Assembly: GCF_000718165.1 (NCBI RefSeq)
Contig: NZ_JOEY01000052.1
Location: 1-64,000, forward strand
DNA length: 64,000 bases
Source of the DNA: Streptomyces fulvoviolaceus
GTDB lineage: Bacteria > Actinomycetota > Actinomycetes > Streptomycetales > Streptomycetaceae
Reading direction: 5' to 3'
Each line of letters begins with the position of its first letter. Positions within the stretch are counted from its first letter, which is position 1. A program made the translations under genes and the position numbers. The notes under the pieces are model-generated. The model had not been told where the DNA came from, did not search any database, and worked only from the letters and a program-made list of their open reading frames with translations. Below are positions 17,384 to 26,761 of the stretch, in pieces.

Positions 17384-18133
17384 ATGGAGGCGAGGCTGGG
17401 CGGCAAGGTGGCACTGGTGACCGGCGCCACCGGAGGCATCGGTGACGCGGTCGTGCGGCGGCTCGCGGCCGAGGGCGCCGCAGTCGTGGTGACCGATGTC
17501 GATGCGGAGCGCTGCGAGAAGCTCGCCGATGACCTCGGAGGCGGAGCCCTGGGGCTGGCTCTGGACGTCACCGACGAGTCGGCCTGGCAGGCGGTCGTCG
17601 ATCGTGTGACCGGTCAACTGGGTTCTCTGGCCGTGCTGGTGAACAATGCCGGCATCGCCGCGATGGGCACCGTCGAGACGGAGACGATGGAGAGCTGGGA
17701 CCAGGTCGTCGCGGTCACCCAGACCGGTGTCTGGCTCGGCATGAAGTACGGCGGTGCGGCGATCGAGCGCTCCGGCGGCGGCTCGGTCGTCAACGTGGCG
17801 TCGATCTTCGGTACGGTCGGCGGCTTCGGCGCCCAGTTCTCGTATCACGCGGCCAAGGGCGCCGTACGCCTCATGACGAAGAACGCCGCGCTGCACTGGG
17901 CCAGGCGCGGCGTCCGCGTCAACTCCCTGCACCCCGGCTTCATCGAGACGCCCCGCTCCCGCGAACTGTGGCGCGACACGCCCCGGTTGACCGCGATGAT
18001 CGAGGGCACTCCGCTCGGGCGCCTCGGCACGCCCGAGGAGGTCGCGGCGACCGTGGCGTTCCTCGCCTCCGACGACGCGAGCTTCATGACCGGCTCGGAG
18101 CTGTACGTCGACGGAGGCTGGACGGCGCGCTGA
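17384..18133 (+). CDS. Short-chain dehydrogenase/reductase (SDR)
   Basis: A 249-residue classical SDR: TGATGGIG cofactor site, NNAG, catalytic Ser in ASIFGTVGG and YHAAK. The C-terminus VDGGWTAR is shared with the SDR ending at 23995, so the two may be paralogues within the island. The chosen ATG follows CTGAGGGGGCGGG at the end of the first SDR; GTG codons a few residues upstream are possible starts. It is co-transcribed with the preceding gene under the TetR-type operator. Confidence 0.85.
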   Translation: MEARLGGKVALVTGATGGIGDAVVRRLAAEGAAVVVTDVDAERCEKLADDLGGGALGLALDVTDESAWQAVVDRVTGQLGSLAVLVNNAGIAAMGTVETETMESWDQVVAVTQTGVWLGMKYGGAAIERSGGGSVVNVASIFGTVGGFGAQFSYHAAKGAVRLMTKNAALHWARRGVRVNSLHPGFIETPRSRELWRDTPRLTAMIEGTPLGRLGTPEEVAATVAFLASDDASFMTGSELYVDGGWTAR

Positions 18134-18158
18134 GGCCCTCAGCTTGTTCTTTTTCTTC
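18129..18158 (+). terminator. Intrinsic terminator overlapping the SDR stop codon
   Basis: GCTGAGG-C-CCTCAGC forms a short hairpin that includes the TGA stop codon. It is followed by TTGTTCTTTTTCTTCC, an unusual T-rich run for this genome. It should end the two-SDR transcript. Confidence 0.55.
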
Positions 18159-18257
18159 CGGCCTCGAATGGCGTCTCGAACTGGGTCGCTCACCTGCCGG
18201 TGATTGTCGGGCTTACGATCATGTTCGACGGCCGTTCGAGGCCCACATGGGGGCGCG

Positions 18258-18590
18258 ATGTCAGAGATCTCTCAGTGGCTCAAGGACTGGCATGCCGCAC
18301 ATGAACACGAGCTTCGCTCTCGTGGGATCAGCTCTACGGTGAAGCGACCCGTCCCAGGGACCCCGTCCCGAGGGCGGCCGAAGGCCACGGCAGTGAGTCT
18401 CACACTGGAATCAGACGAGCGCACGGGGACGGTGTTCCTCTGGGAATCGGGTGCCACTTCGCTGCTCTTCATCGACTCCGGAACCGAGCGCACCTGGCAG
18501 GACCATGCGGTGCTCAACTCCGAGAACGACCTGCCACAGATCCTGGCGCCCCTCGTGAAGCTGGTCGAAACAGCTGCCGACAGTAGTTGA
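18258..18590 (+). CDS. Small protein, possibly of the TriTu immunity family
   Basis: A 110-residue soluble protein starting MSEISQWLKDWHAAHEHELR, with GGGGG before the ATG. The middle holds AVSLTLESDERTGTVFLWES and the end DLPQILAPLVKLVETAADSS. The layout, an N-terminal helix and a beta-sheet domain with alternating hydrophobic residues, recalls the TriTu-type putative immunity proteins of Streptomyces, but this is from memory of the family. Its base composition is visibly less GC-rich than both neighbours, and 11-base inverted repeats flank it. It does not fit the catabolic island and looks like a later arrival. No toxin gene is nearby. Confidence 0.5.
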   Translation: MSEISQWLKDWHAAHEHELRSRGISSTVKRPVPGTPSRGRPKATAVSLTLESDERTGTVFLWESGATSLLFIDSGTERTWQDHAVLNSENDLPQILAPLVKLVETAADSS

Positions 18591-18598
18591 AGAACAAG

Positions 18599-19654
18599 CT
18601 AAGAGGTGACGGCGGTGTACTGGTCGACGCCGTCGTCCGTCCGCGTGCACCGGAGCTGACCGCGGGCCACCAGCACGTCCAGGTGAGCCGCGGTCTCGTT
18701 GACGGCGAGCATCTGGTTGAAGGCGTTCAGGTCGGCGAAGGGCACCTTGCGCCGGGTCCACCCCAACTCCCCCGCCACGGCGTGGGCGTTGAGCGTGCGG
18801 TCACCGAGGACCGCGAGCGTCTGGGCGAGCCGGTCGTCGTGGTGGGCCAGCAGTTCACCGACCCGGACGTGCACGCTGTCGCCGACCGGACCGTGCGCGG
18901 GCAGCAGTCGGGCGTCCGCGAGCGTCGTCATCAGCCGCAGTGAGTCGAGATAGTCCCCCAACGGCAGCGCGGTCGCACCGAGTTCGAAGCCGATGGACGG
19001 GGTGATGTGCGGCAGGACGTGATCCCCGGAGAACAGCAGCCCGCGCGCCTGGTCGAGGTAGACGACATGACCCCGGGTGTGGCCCGGAGTCGGGATCACC
19101 TTCAACTGCGCCTCTCCGAACCGGAGTTCCTCCGCCCCCAGCCAGTGGTCGGGCGCCTCCCACACGCTCGGGTCGAAGTCCCCGTGGTCCATCGCGGCCA
19201 CCCGCTCGGCGAGTTCATGCGCTCCGGCCCTGCGCAGCGTCTGAAGGGAACCGGCCGGCTGAGTCGTGCTCAGCGATCCGAGCAGCTCCAGGCCGGGCCG
19301 CTCGCCCGACCCGAGGTAGACCCGCGAGCCGAGCAGCCGGCGCAGCTCCACGGCCTGGGTGTAGTGGTCACGGTGGATGTGGGTGACCAGGATGTGGCTG
19401 ATCTCGCCGAGGTCATGGCCGAGAGTGCCCAGCGCGTCCTCCAGCACCTTGCGCGACTCGGGGATCGACCACCCTCCGTCGATCAGGACCAGCCCCTCCG
19501 CCAGGCCTTCCAACGCGTAGACGTTGACTGCCCGTAGTCCGTCGTCCGGCAGCGGGAGTGGGATGCGGTGGACACCGGGTCGTACGGTCTCGGCGCCTGC
19601 GTCAGCCCAGCGGCCGCGGTCGAATCGGGGGGTGCGGGTCGTGGGGGTGGTCAT
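18599..19654 (-). CDS. Metallo-beta-lactamase-fold hydrolase
   Basis: A 351-residue enzyme with the complete two-metal signature: THIHRDHY (HxHxDH) near 115-122, a later His in TPGHTRGHV, the bridging Asp in FSGDHVLP, and HGPVG. The C-terminal 80 residues form a helical extension (LDRLAQTLAVLGDRTL-like) common in hydrolases of thioesters, lactones or similar compounds. The start ATG overlaps the ligase stop by four bases and has AAGGAGAT upstream. It is last in the leftward five-gene unit with acyl-CoA ligase, EthD and SnoaL-like genes. Lactone or thioester cleavage in the same pathway is the likely role. Confidence 0.85.
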   Translation of the reverse strand: MTTPTTRTPRFDRGRWADAGAETVRPGVHRIPLPLPDDGLRAVNVYALEGLAEGLVLIDGGWSIPESRKVLEDALGTLGHDLGEISHILVTHIHRDHYTQAVELRRLLGSRVYLGSGERPGLELLGSLSTTQPAGSLQTLRRAGAHELAERVAAMDHGDFDPSVWEAPDHWLGAEELRFGEAQLKVIPTPGHTRGHVVYLDQARGLLFSGDHVLPHITPSIGFELGATALPLGDYLDSLRLMTTLADARLLPAHGPVGDSVHVRVGELLAHHDDRLAQTLAVLGDRTLNAHAVAGELGWTRRKVPFADLNAFNQMLAVNETAAHLDVLVARGQLRCTRTDDGVDQYTAVTS

Positions 19655-21192
19655 GCATCTCCTTGCCGGTGCGGTTGCCGGGCCGGCTCCGCGGAGAGCC
19701 GGGCGTGCAGTTCGTGTGCGAGCCGAAGGGCCCCGGAGCGGTCGAGCTTGCCGACTGTCGTCTGGGGCAACTCGTCGACGATGAAGGCGAATTCGGGCCA
19801 CTTGGCCTTGGAGAGACCGGTGCGGTCGAGGTGTTCGGTGATCTCCTCGAGGCCGATGCCGTCAAGGCCGTCCTCGGCGACCACGAGCACGGCCGCCCGT
19901 TCGCCGAGCAGTGGGTCCGGTACGGGGACCACGCAGGCCCGGGCGATGCCCGGGTGGGCGGCGACGGCGCGTTCGATCTCGGTGATGTCGAGGTTGCGGC
20001 CGCCGCGGATGATGACGTCCTTCTCCCGGCCCATGATGGTGACCGTCCCGTCGTCGCCGGTCATCAGCAGGTCCCCGGTGGGGAAGAAGCCGTCCGGGGT
20101 GAGGGCGGGCGGCTCGACCTTGCCGTCGCGGGCGTAGCCCTGGAAGAGGGAGGGGCCGCGGACCTGGGCCCGGCCCGTCCGGCCGGGGCCCAGGACGGTG
20201 CCGTCGGGGGCGAGGGCGCGCAGTTCGGTGCCGGGGAACGGGCGTCCGTCCCGGTCCAGGCGGATCTCCTCGGGGTCGTCGGGGCGCGGCGAGGTGTGCC
20301 CGAGGCATTCCGACATGCCGAAGACCCGCAGGATCCGCGTGCCGAGAGAGCGTTCGGCGCGGGCGAGGGCGCCGCGGTCCATGGGGCCGCCGCCGACGGT
20401 GAGGGCGCGGACTCCTGCGAGGGCGCGTGATCCGGCTGCCGCCGAGCCCATCTGGAGTGCCATGGTCGGCACGCACATGGTCCACCGGACGTCGTTCGCG
20501 GCCATCCGGGAGAGGGCCTCCTCGCGGTCCCATCGGCCGCTCAGGACGAGGGGTCCGCCGAGCATCAGCGCCATGCAGACGCCGAAGCAGTACGCGGCGG
20601 TCGAGGAGAGGGGCACGATGGCGGCCACCGCGTCGCCCTCGCGCAGGCCGTTGATGTCGGCGGTGCAGGTACACGCGTAGCGCAGCGCGCTCTCGGACTG
20701 GACGACCCCCTTGGGCCGGCCGGTGGAGCCGGAGGTGAGGCCGATGAGCGAGCCTCCGGACCAGCGGGAGGCATCGCGCGGGCCGTGGCCGGCGAGGACC
20801 GTCCAGCCGTCGAGGGCCTCGGCCGTCCGTGCTGCGTCCGGCGCGCTCCGGCGTGCCTGCCACTCCTCGAACGCGGACGGTTCGGCGATCACCACGTCGG
20901 GGCGGATGTCCTCCAGGGCTGCGGAGAACTCGGCCTGGGTGGTGTGCCGGTTGACCAGCGCCAGGACACCGCCGGTCATCCCCACGGCGAGGGTCGCGGC
21001 GACGGTGCGCCAGCAGTTGTCGGCCTGCAGCAGGACGGTCCCGCCGGGCGTGCCGTCCGGAGTCATGGCGTCGGCCAGTTCGGCCGCCCGCTCCAGCAGC
21101 TCGCGTGCAGTGTGCCGGCCGAAGTCGTCGACGACGGCTGTGAAGTCGGCCTTCTCGGCGCGTTCCTGGAACTCCCGCACTGTCTGTCGCAT
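19651..21192 (-). CDS. AMP-forming acyl-CoA ligase
   Basis: A 513-residue ANL-superfamily enzyme. The P-loop is LTSGSTGRPKGVV (about 164-176). FGMSECLGH is the adenine-binding A5-type motif, FFPTGDL contains the conserved Asp, and GREKDVIIRGGRNLD covers the hinge. The catalytic Lys lies in TTVGKLDR near the end. It activates a carboxylic acid with ATP and CoA, probably the entry step of the island's pathway. The start MRQTVREFQ follows GAGGAAG. It is coupled to the MBL-fold gene downstream. The acid substrate cannot be predicted. Confidence 0.9.
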   Translation of the reverse strand: MRQTVREFQERAEKADFTAVVDDFGRHTARELLERAAELADAMTPDGTPGGTVLLQADNCWRTVAATLAVGMTGGVLALVNRHTTQAEFSAALEDIRPDVVIAEPSAFEEWQARRSAPDAARTAEALDGWTVLAGHGPRDASRWSGGSLIGLTSGSTGRPKGVVQSESALRYACTCTADINGLREGDAVAAIVPLSSTAAYCFGVCMALMLGGPLVLSGRWDREEALSRMAANDVRWTMCVPTMALQMGSAAAGSRALAGVRALTVGGGPMDRGALARAERSLGTRILRVFGMSECLGHTSPRPDDPEEIRLDRDGRPFPGTELRALAPDGTVLGPGRTGRAQVRGPSLFQGYARDGKVEPPALTPDGFFPTGDLLMTGDDGTVTIMGREKDVIIRGGRNLDITEIERAVAAHPGIARACVVPVPDPLLGERAAVLVVAEDGLDGIGLEEITEHLDRTGLSKAKWPEFAFIVDELPQTTVGKLDRSGALRLAHELHARLSAEPARQPHRQGDA

Positions 21193-21251
21193 CCGCTTCT
21201 TCCTCGCCTCTTCGCGCGAAAGGTGGTGGTGCCTGTCTCCGACGGGCGTGA

Positions 21252-21572
21252 TCAGCCCGCGTACATCTCCATTTCGCCGCCCATGACGGCGATGCGCCGG
21301 CCCCGCATGTCGCCCACCTGCGCGACCGCGGCCGCCCACTCGGGGCTGGCCAGTGCCTTGCGCAGGTCCTCGGCGGTGTCGAAGCCCAGGACGGAGACGC
21401 CGTCCCAGCCTTCGGAGCGCGGTTCGAGGGCCGCGTCGATGTCGGTGTGCCGCCAGGACCTCAGTCCGGGCAGGGTGCGGGTGAGTTCGGCGTGTTCGCC
21501 GCGCCACCAGGCGATGAACCGCTCGTGCGTCCACTCGGGCGGGCGGGCGGCCAGCAGGACCAGGTTGTACAT
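21252..21572 (-). CDS. EthD-domain protein
   Basis: A 106-residue ferredoxin-like dimeric alpha/beta-barrel protein. The N-terminal strand-helix MYNLVLLAARPPEWTHERFI, followed by AWWRGEHAELTRTLPGLRSW, is the EthD signature. Members act in breakdown pathways, for instance with cytochrome P450 or as decarboxylase-like or dehydratase-like enzymes, usually without a cofactor. GAGGAGGG lies before its ATG. It sits between the two SnoaL-like genes and the acyl-CoA ligase in one leftward operon. Confidence 0.8.
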   Translation of the reverse strand: MYNLVLLAARPPEWTHERFIAWWRGEHAELTRTLPGLRSWRHTDIDAALEPRSEGWDGVSVLGFDTAEDLRKALASPEWAAAVAQVGDMRGRRIAVMGGEMEMYAG

Positions 21573-21591
21573 CGCACCCTCCTCGGGCTTC

Positions 21592-21975
21592 TCAGGTGAA
21601 CAGCACCGCGGGTGAACGTCCGATGAGCAGCCGTCGCACCCGGCCGGTGTCGTCGAGTCGGGCGCCGGCCACGAACGTCGCCTCCGGTTCGCCGGAACGG
21701 CGTACCTCGCCGAGGAACAGTTCGTCCTGGCCGACGGTGCTCGCCGTGAGCAGGTGGTGTGTGCGGATCCCCACCTCGCGCTGGGCGAGATAGCCCTCCA
21801 TCTCGGCCCGGCCGCCGTGGAAGTCGGTCGCGCCGTCACCACCGGAGGAGAACAGGATGGAGAACTCGAAGTCATCACTCATCAGGTCGAGGATCCGGTC
21901 GGCGTCGCCGCTGTCGAGGATCGCGAACCACCGGGTGAGGAACGGAGCGGTGGAGGACGAGGTCGGCGCGGTCAC
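21592..21975 (-). CDS. SnoaL-like (NTF2-fold) protein
   Basis: A 127-residue protein with the cone-shaped NTF2 fold: APFLTRWFAILDSGDADRIL, LMSDDFEFSILFSSGG and FLGEVRRSGEPEATFVAGAR. Such proteins serve as small dehydratases, isomerases, cyclases or hydrolases. Its GTG start overlaps the stop of the next upstream SnoaL-like gene by four bases, so the two are translated together and may form a heteromer. No catalytic residue can be assigned with confidence. Confidence 0.75.
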   Translation of the reverse strand: MTAPTSSSTAPFLTRWFAILDSGDADRILDLMSDDFEFSILFSSGGDGATDFHGGRAEMEGYLAQREVGIRTHHLLTASTVGQDELFLGEVRRSGEPEATFVAGARLDDTGRVRRLLIGRSPAVLFT

Positions 21976-22322
21976 GGCCGGTCCACCAGGTCGAAGTCGG
22001 TGGTGAAGAAGGACTGGTAACGGTCCATCAGCCCGCCGGGCGAGACCCGTAGAGCGGAGAGGAATGCTCCCATGGTCACCCCCTTCTCGACCACGAAGCC
22101 GTACGCCGTCTCGACATCACCGTCGACCGCGTACCGCTTGATCTCGTGTGTGCGGTCCACCGCCTGCCGTCCTGCTATGTACGCGGCGAAGTCCTCGCGC
22201 GACTCGCCGCTGTGCCGGCCGCTGGGCAGCGCGATGAGGAAACGGAAACCGGGCTCCACCAGATCCAGGACCTTCTCCGGGTCCTGACCGTCCATGCGGG
22301 CCATGTATTCGCGAAGCACCAT
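21972..22322 (-). CDS. SnoaL-like (NTF2-fold) protein
   Basis: A 116-residue NTF2-fold protein: REYMARMDGQDPEKVLDLVE, GFRFLIALPSGRHSG, and a C-terminal strand in DRYQSFFTTDFDLV. It is the first gene of the five-gene leftward unit and has AAGGAGAG upstream of its ATG. A TetR-type operator lies about 80 bases upstream. It is a distant paralogue of the following gene; both are of unknown activity. Confidence 0.75.
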   Translation of the reverse strand: MVLREYMARMDGQDPEKVLDLVEPGFRFLIALPSGRHSGESREDFAAYIAGRQAVDRTHEIKRYAVDGDVETAYGFVVEKGVTMGAFLSALRVSPGGLMDRYQSFFTTDFDLVDRP

Positions 22323-22401
22323 TGCTGATCGCTCTCCTTCCGCACCATGAACTCGGCGCCGTGTACCGCGCCACCGCGCGGCCCGAACCCTTGAGACAAC
22401 C

Positions 22402-22449
22402 TGAGTTCAATTCAGTTTGACTGTAAGACGGCCGCCCCACCCCCGACAA
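22402..22449 (-). promoter_or_regulatory. Promoter and TetR-type operator of the SnoaL/EthD/ligase operon
   Basis: On the minus strand, TTGTCG (22449-22444), 18 bases, TACAGT (22425-22420), then directly AACTGAATTGAACTCAGGTT. The arrangement of operator just past the -10 box repeats that at the other island promoters. Confidence 0.65.
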
Positions 22450-22465
22450 GGGGGCGGGCCGGAGG

Positions 22466-23092
22466 CTATTCGGCGACCATGCGCACCACGCATTCCTCGA
22501 TCATCTCGCTGATCTCCGAAAGCGGGATCGCTCCGGTCGGGCGGTACCAGCGCCAGACGCTGACGATCATGCCGAGAACGGCCAGGCCGAGGGTGTGTGC
22601 GTCGCGGACCGGGAAGGCGCCCTTCGCCATGCCGCGCATCAGCAGACTCGTCCAGTCCCGCTCGACCATCTGCACCAGCTGGCGTGCGGCGACGCGCTCG
22701 GTCTCCTCGCGCTTGGACTTACGGGGGTTGGCGAGCAGGGACATGTTGGCCTGCAGAATGCGCATCTGGCGGATCTCCTGCTCGCTGACCGCGAAGGCGG
22801 AGCGGACCGCCGCGCGCAGTTCCTCCACCGGATCCGACTGGTCCGCCGTGGCCTCGACGAACATGTCGTGGGAGCGCTGGAGCTCCAGACGCATGATGGT
22901 GAGCAGGCAGTGGGCCTTCGACTCGAAGTAGTGGTAGAGAGCGGTCTGCCCGATGCCGACCCGGTCGGCGACCTCGGACCACTTGGTGCTCTCGTAGCCG
23001 TCCTCCCCGAACCGCTCCACGGCGGCCACGAGGATGGCCGCCCGCTTCGACCTGGGCCCCTCTTCCGGATCCACGATCCGCACCCTTGCCAT
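22466..23092 (-). CDS. TetR-family regulator of the catabolic island
   Basis: A 208-residue repressor-type protein. The helix-turn-helix spans about 17-62 (RAAILVAAVERFGEDGYEST, VADRVGIGQTALYHYFESK). The ligand domain includes LRMGMAKGAFPVRD-like helices and IVSVWRWYRPTGA near the end. The start MARVRIVDPEEG has GGAGGG upstream; 32 upstream in-frame codons lack this. It is the only regulator inside the island, lies between two leftward operons, and its own upstream region carries a half-copy of the shared operator. Its likely inducer is an acyl-CoA or another pathway intermediate. Confidence 0.85.
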   Translation of the reverse strand: MARVRIVDPEEGPRSKRAAILVAAVERFGEDGYESTKWSEVADRVGIGQTALYHYFESKAHCLLTIMRLELQRSHDMFVEATADQSDPVEELRAAVRSAFAVSEQEIRQMRILQANMSLLANPRKSKREETERVAARQLVQMVERDWTSLLMRGMAKGAFPVRDAHTLGLAVLGMIVSVWRWYRPTGAIPLSEISEMIEECVVRMVAE

Positions 23093-23154
23093 CGTCCCTC
23101 CCTCTTCTCCGCGACCGGATACGATCACCGCCCGGTCGTCCGAGAGTAGACCCA

Positions 23155-23166
23155 AGTTCAGGTTGG
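23155..23166. promoter_or_regulatory. Operator half-site upstream of the TetR gene
   Basis: On the minus strand CCAACCTGAACT is identical over 12 bases to part of the operator at 31281-31293; the other half is degenerate. It sits 63 bases before the TetR start codon. This would allow weak autoregulation. Confidence 0.45.
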
Positions 23167-23209
23167 CTTCGAATCGAGGGGACCGCACACCCCGGGGCGA
23201 CCCCGCTGT

Positions 23210-23998
23210 TCACGGTGCCACCGCCTGCGCGAAGTCGGGTCGCCGCTTGGCGAGGAACGCGGCCACGCCCTCCCGCCCCTCCGCGGAGACGGCGGCCGCA
23301 GCCAGGAGGCGGGCCTCCGCGTCGAGGTGTTCGTGCAGCCCGGTCGACAGCGCCCCGGCGACCAGGCGTCGCGTCACGCCGTACGCCCCGGTGGCCCCGC
23401 GCGCCAGTGCCCGCGCGGTGTCTGCGGCCTCCTCCTGGAGCCGCTCCGGCTCGGCAACCCTGCTCACCAGCCCCATCTCCAGCGCTTCGACGGCGGAGAT
23501 CCGGCGGTTGGTGAGCAGCAGGTCCATCGCCCGCTTGGGTCCGGCCAGCCGGGGCAGCAGCCAGCTCACTCCCGCGTCCGGCGAGTAGCCGATCCCGGTG
23601 TACGCCGCCCTGAAGCCGGCGTCCGCTGCGGCGAAGCCGAGGTCGGCGGCCATGGCGAGCCCGAGTCCGGCCCCCGCCGCGGCCCCTTGCACGGCCGCCA
23701 CCAGCGGCGCGTCGAGGCCGGCGAAGATCCTCAGCGCCCTGTGCAGCGCGTCGGTCACGTCGGTGAGATGCCCGGCCAGCTCCTCGCCGGACATCGCTCC
23801 GAACTCGTTCAGGTCGCCTCCCACACAGAAGGAGCGCCCCCGTCCGGTGAGCAGCACGGCTCGCACCCGGGCCGCCTCGCACTCCCGCGCCGCGTCCAGC
23901 AACCCCCTGGCCATCGCGAGGTCGATCGCGTTGCCCGAACCGCGGCACATCTCGACGTGGGCCGCCCCGTCGCCGTCGACCTCGGTCGTGACCCTCAT
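23210..23998 (-). CDS. Crotonase-fold enoyl-CoA hydratase/isomerase
   Basis: A 262-residue crotonase. The CoA/oxyanion motifs are TGRGRSFCVGGDLNEF and GAAAGAGLGLAMAADLGFA. RRISAVEALEMGLVSRV holds one of the two catalytic Glu positions, while the region GYSPDAGVSW has Asp where hydratases often have Glu. Isomerase or hydrolase activity is therefore possible. It is the last gene of the nine-gene leftward operon, and its ATG overlaps the preceding SDR stop by four bases. Confidence 0.85.
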   Translation of the reverse strand: MRVTTEVDGDGAAHVEMCRGSGNAIDLAMARGLLDAARECEAARVRAVLLTGRGRSFCVGGDLNEFGAMSGEELAGHLTDVTDALHRALRIFAGLDAPLVAAVQGAAAGAGLGLAMAADLGFAAADAGFRAAYTGIGYSPDAGVSWLLPRLAGPKRAMDLLLTNRRISAVEALEMGLVSRVAEPERLQEEAADTARALARGATGAYGVTRRLVAGALSTGLHEHLDAEARLLAAAAVSAEGREGVAAFLAKRRPDFAQAVAP

Positions 23999-24765
23999 CG
24001 CGCCGTCCACCCGCCGTCCACGGTGAGCACCTGGCCGGTGCAGTACGAGGACGCGTCCGAGGCCAGGTAGAGCAACGCCCCGTCGAGCTCGCCCTGTTGG
24101 CCGCCCCGCCCGAGCATCGTTCCGCGCTCCACCCAGCGCCGGGAGCGTTCGTCGGCGAACAGCCTGTCGGTCATCTCGGAGCGGAACCACCCCGGGGCGA
24201 GGGCATTGACGCGTACCCCGCTCCTCCCCCACTGCCCGGCCAGCTCTCGCGTCAGCCCGACGAGCCCGGCCTTGGAGGCGGCGTAGGCCGCACCCCCGAG
24301 CGGGGCTCCGGACACGAGCCCGAGGACGGACGACACGTTCACGACCGATCTCGTACGGTCGTGATCGGCCGGCGTCTCGGCCAGCAGCCGGGCCAGATGG
24401 AACGGCGCCACCAGGTTCACGGCCAGTACGTCCGCGAAGTCGCCGCAGCTCTCGTCCTGCGCTCGTACCGCTCCGGGCGCTCCCGCGTTGTTGACCAGAA
24501 CGTCGAAGCGTCCGCCGTTCTCCAGAACGGTCTCGGCCAGCCGTTCCCGGTCCGCCTCCAGCGAGACATCGCAGACGACCGGGTGGATGCGCGGGGCGCC
24601 GTCGGCCAGCTCCTTCAGCCGGTCCGGTCTCCGCGCCGCCGCGTACACGGTGGCCCCGGCCGCGGCGAGTACGGTGGCGAACCGGGCCCCGAGCCCCGAC
24701 GAGGCGCCCGTGACCACAGCCGTCCGACCCTGCAGCGAGAACAGGTCCGCGACCGCGGCGGTCAC
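23995..24765 (-). CDS. Short-chain dehydrogenase/reductase (SDR)
   Basis: A 256-residue classical SDR: TGASSGLG, NNAG, VSSVLGLVSG and YAASK. The C-terminus VDGGWTAR equals that of the SDR ending at 18133. The GTG start overlaps the upstream SDR stop by four bases, and the stop overlaps the crotonase start. It probably acts as a 3-hydroxyacyl-CoA or ring alcohol dehydrogenase in the island's pathway. Confidence 0.85.
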   Translation of the reverse strand: MTAAVADLFSLQGRTAVVTGASSGLGARFATVLAAAGATVYAAARRPDRLKELADGAPRIHPVVCDVSLEADRERLAETVLENGGRFDVLVNNAGAPGAVRAQDESCGDFADVLAVNLVAPFHLARLLAETPADHDRTRSVVNVSSVLGLVSGAPLGGAAYAASKAGLVGLTRELAGQWGRSGVRVNALAPGWFRSEMTDRLFADERSRRWVERGTMLGRGGQQGELDGALLYLASDASSYCTGQVLTVDGGWTAR

Positions 24766-25534
24766 CCTTCCACCCCGATCGGAAGCACGGTGGCCCCGCC
24801 GTCCAGGACCAGCGTCTGGCCCGTCATCCACGAGGATGCCTCGGACGCGAGGAACACCGCCGCGTGCGCCACGTCCGCCACCGTGCCCAGCCTGCGCAGT
24901 GGCAGCTTCGCGGTCAGGATCGGCTCCCTCGGCTCCCACACCGCCCGGGCCAGCTCGGTCTTGATCAGGCCGGGCGCGATCGCGTTCACCCTGGCGCTCG
25001 GCCCGAGTTCGTAGGCGAGTTGCCGGGTCATGTGGAGCATGGCCGCCTTGGTGGCGTTGTACCAGCCGATCTGCGGATCGACGACCAGCCCGCCGACGGA
25101 GGCGATGTTGACGACGGCTCCCCCGTGCTCCCGCATCCACGCCCGCCACGCGTACCGTGTCCAGGTGACCATGCCGTACTGGTTGACCTGTACGGTCTTC
25201 TCCGCGCGCGGCGGGTCGAGGTCGAGGAGCGGGCCCATGTAGGGGTTGGTGGCCGCGTTGTTGACCAGAATGTCGAGCCGCCCGAACCGCGCCACGGTCT
25301 CCTCGGCACACCGCTCGGCGTCCTCCGGCCGGCCCGCGTGCGCGACCACCTCGTGCACCTCGCCGTCGCCCTTGACTCCCAGCAACTCCTCGCGCGCGGC
25401 GGCCAGTCCGTCCGGCTTGCGGGCCGCGATCACCACATGCGCGCCCGCCTCCCGGTACGCCTTGGCTATCCCGAGGCCGATGCCCCGTGAACCGCCGGTG
25501 ATCACGGCCACCCGCCCGTCCAGCACCTGTCCGT

Positions 25535-25538
<4 letters not shown>
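24762..25538 (-). CDS. Short-chain dehydrogenase/reductase (SDR)
   Basis: A 258-residue SDR: TGGSRGIG, NNAA in place of the usual NNAG, catalytic Ser in ASVGGLVVD and YNATK. The GTG start overlaps the acyl-CoA dehydrogenase stop by four bases. It is the middle part of a fully coupled run of genes. Levulinate-type pathways also pair an acyl-CoA dehydrogenase and an APH-like kinase with an SDR. Confidence 0.85.
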
Positions 25539-26749
<1,211 letters not shown>

Positions 26750-26761
26750 GGTGGAACTCCT

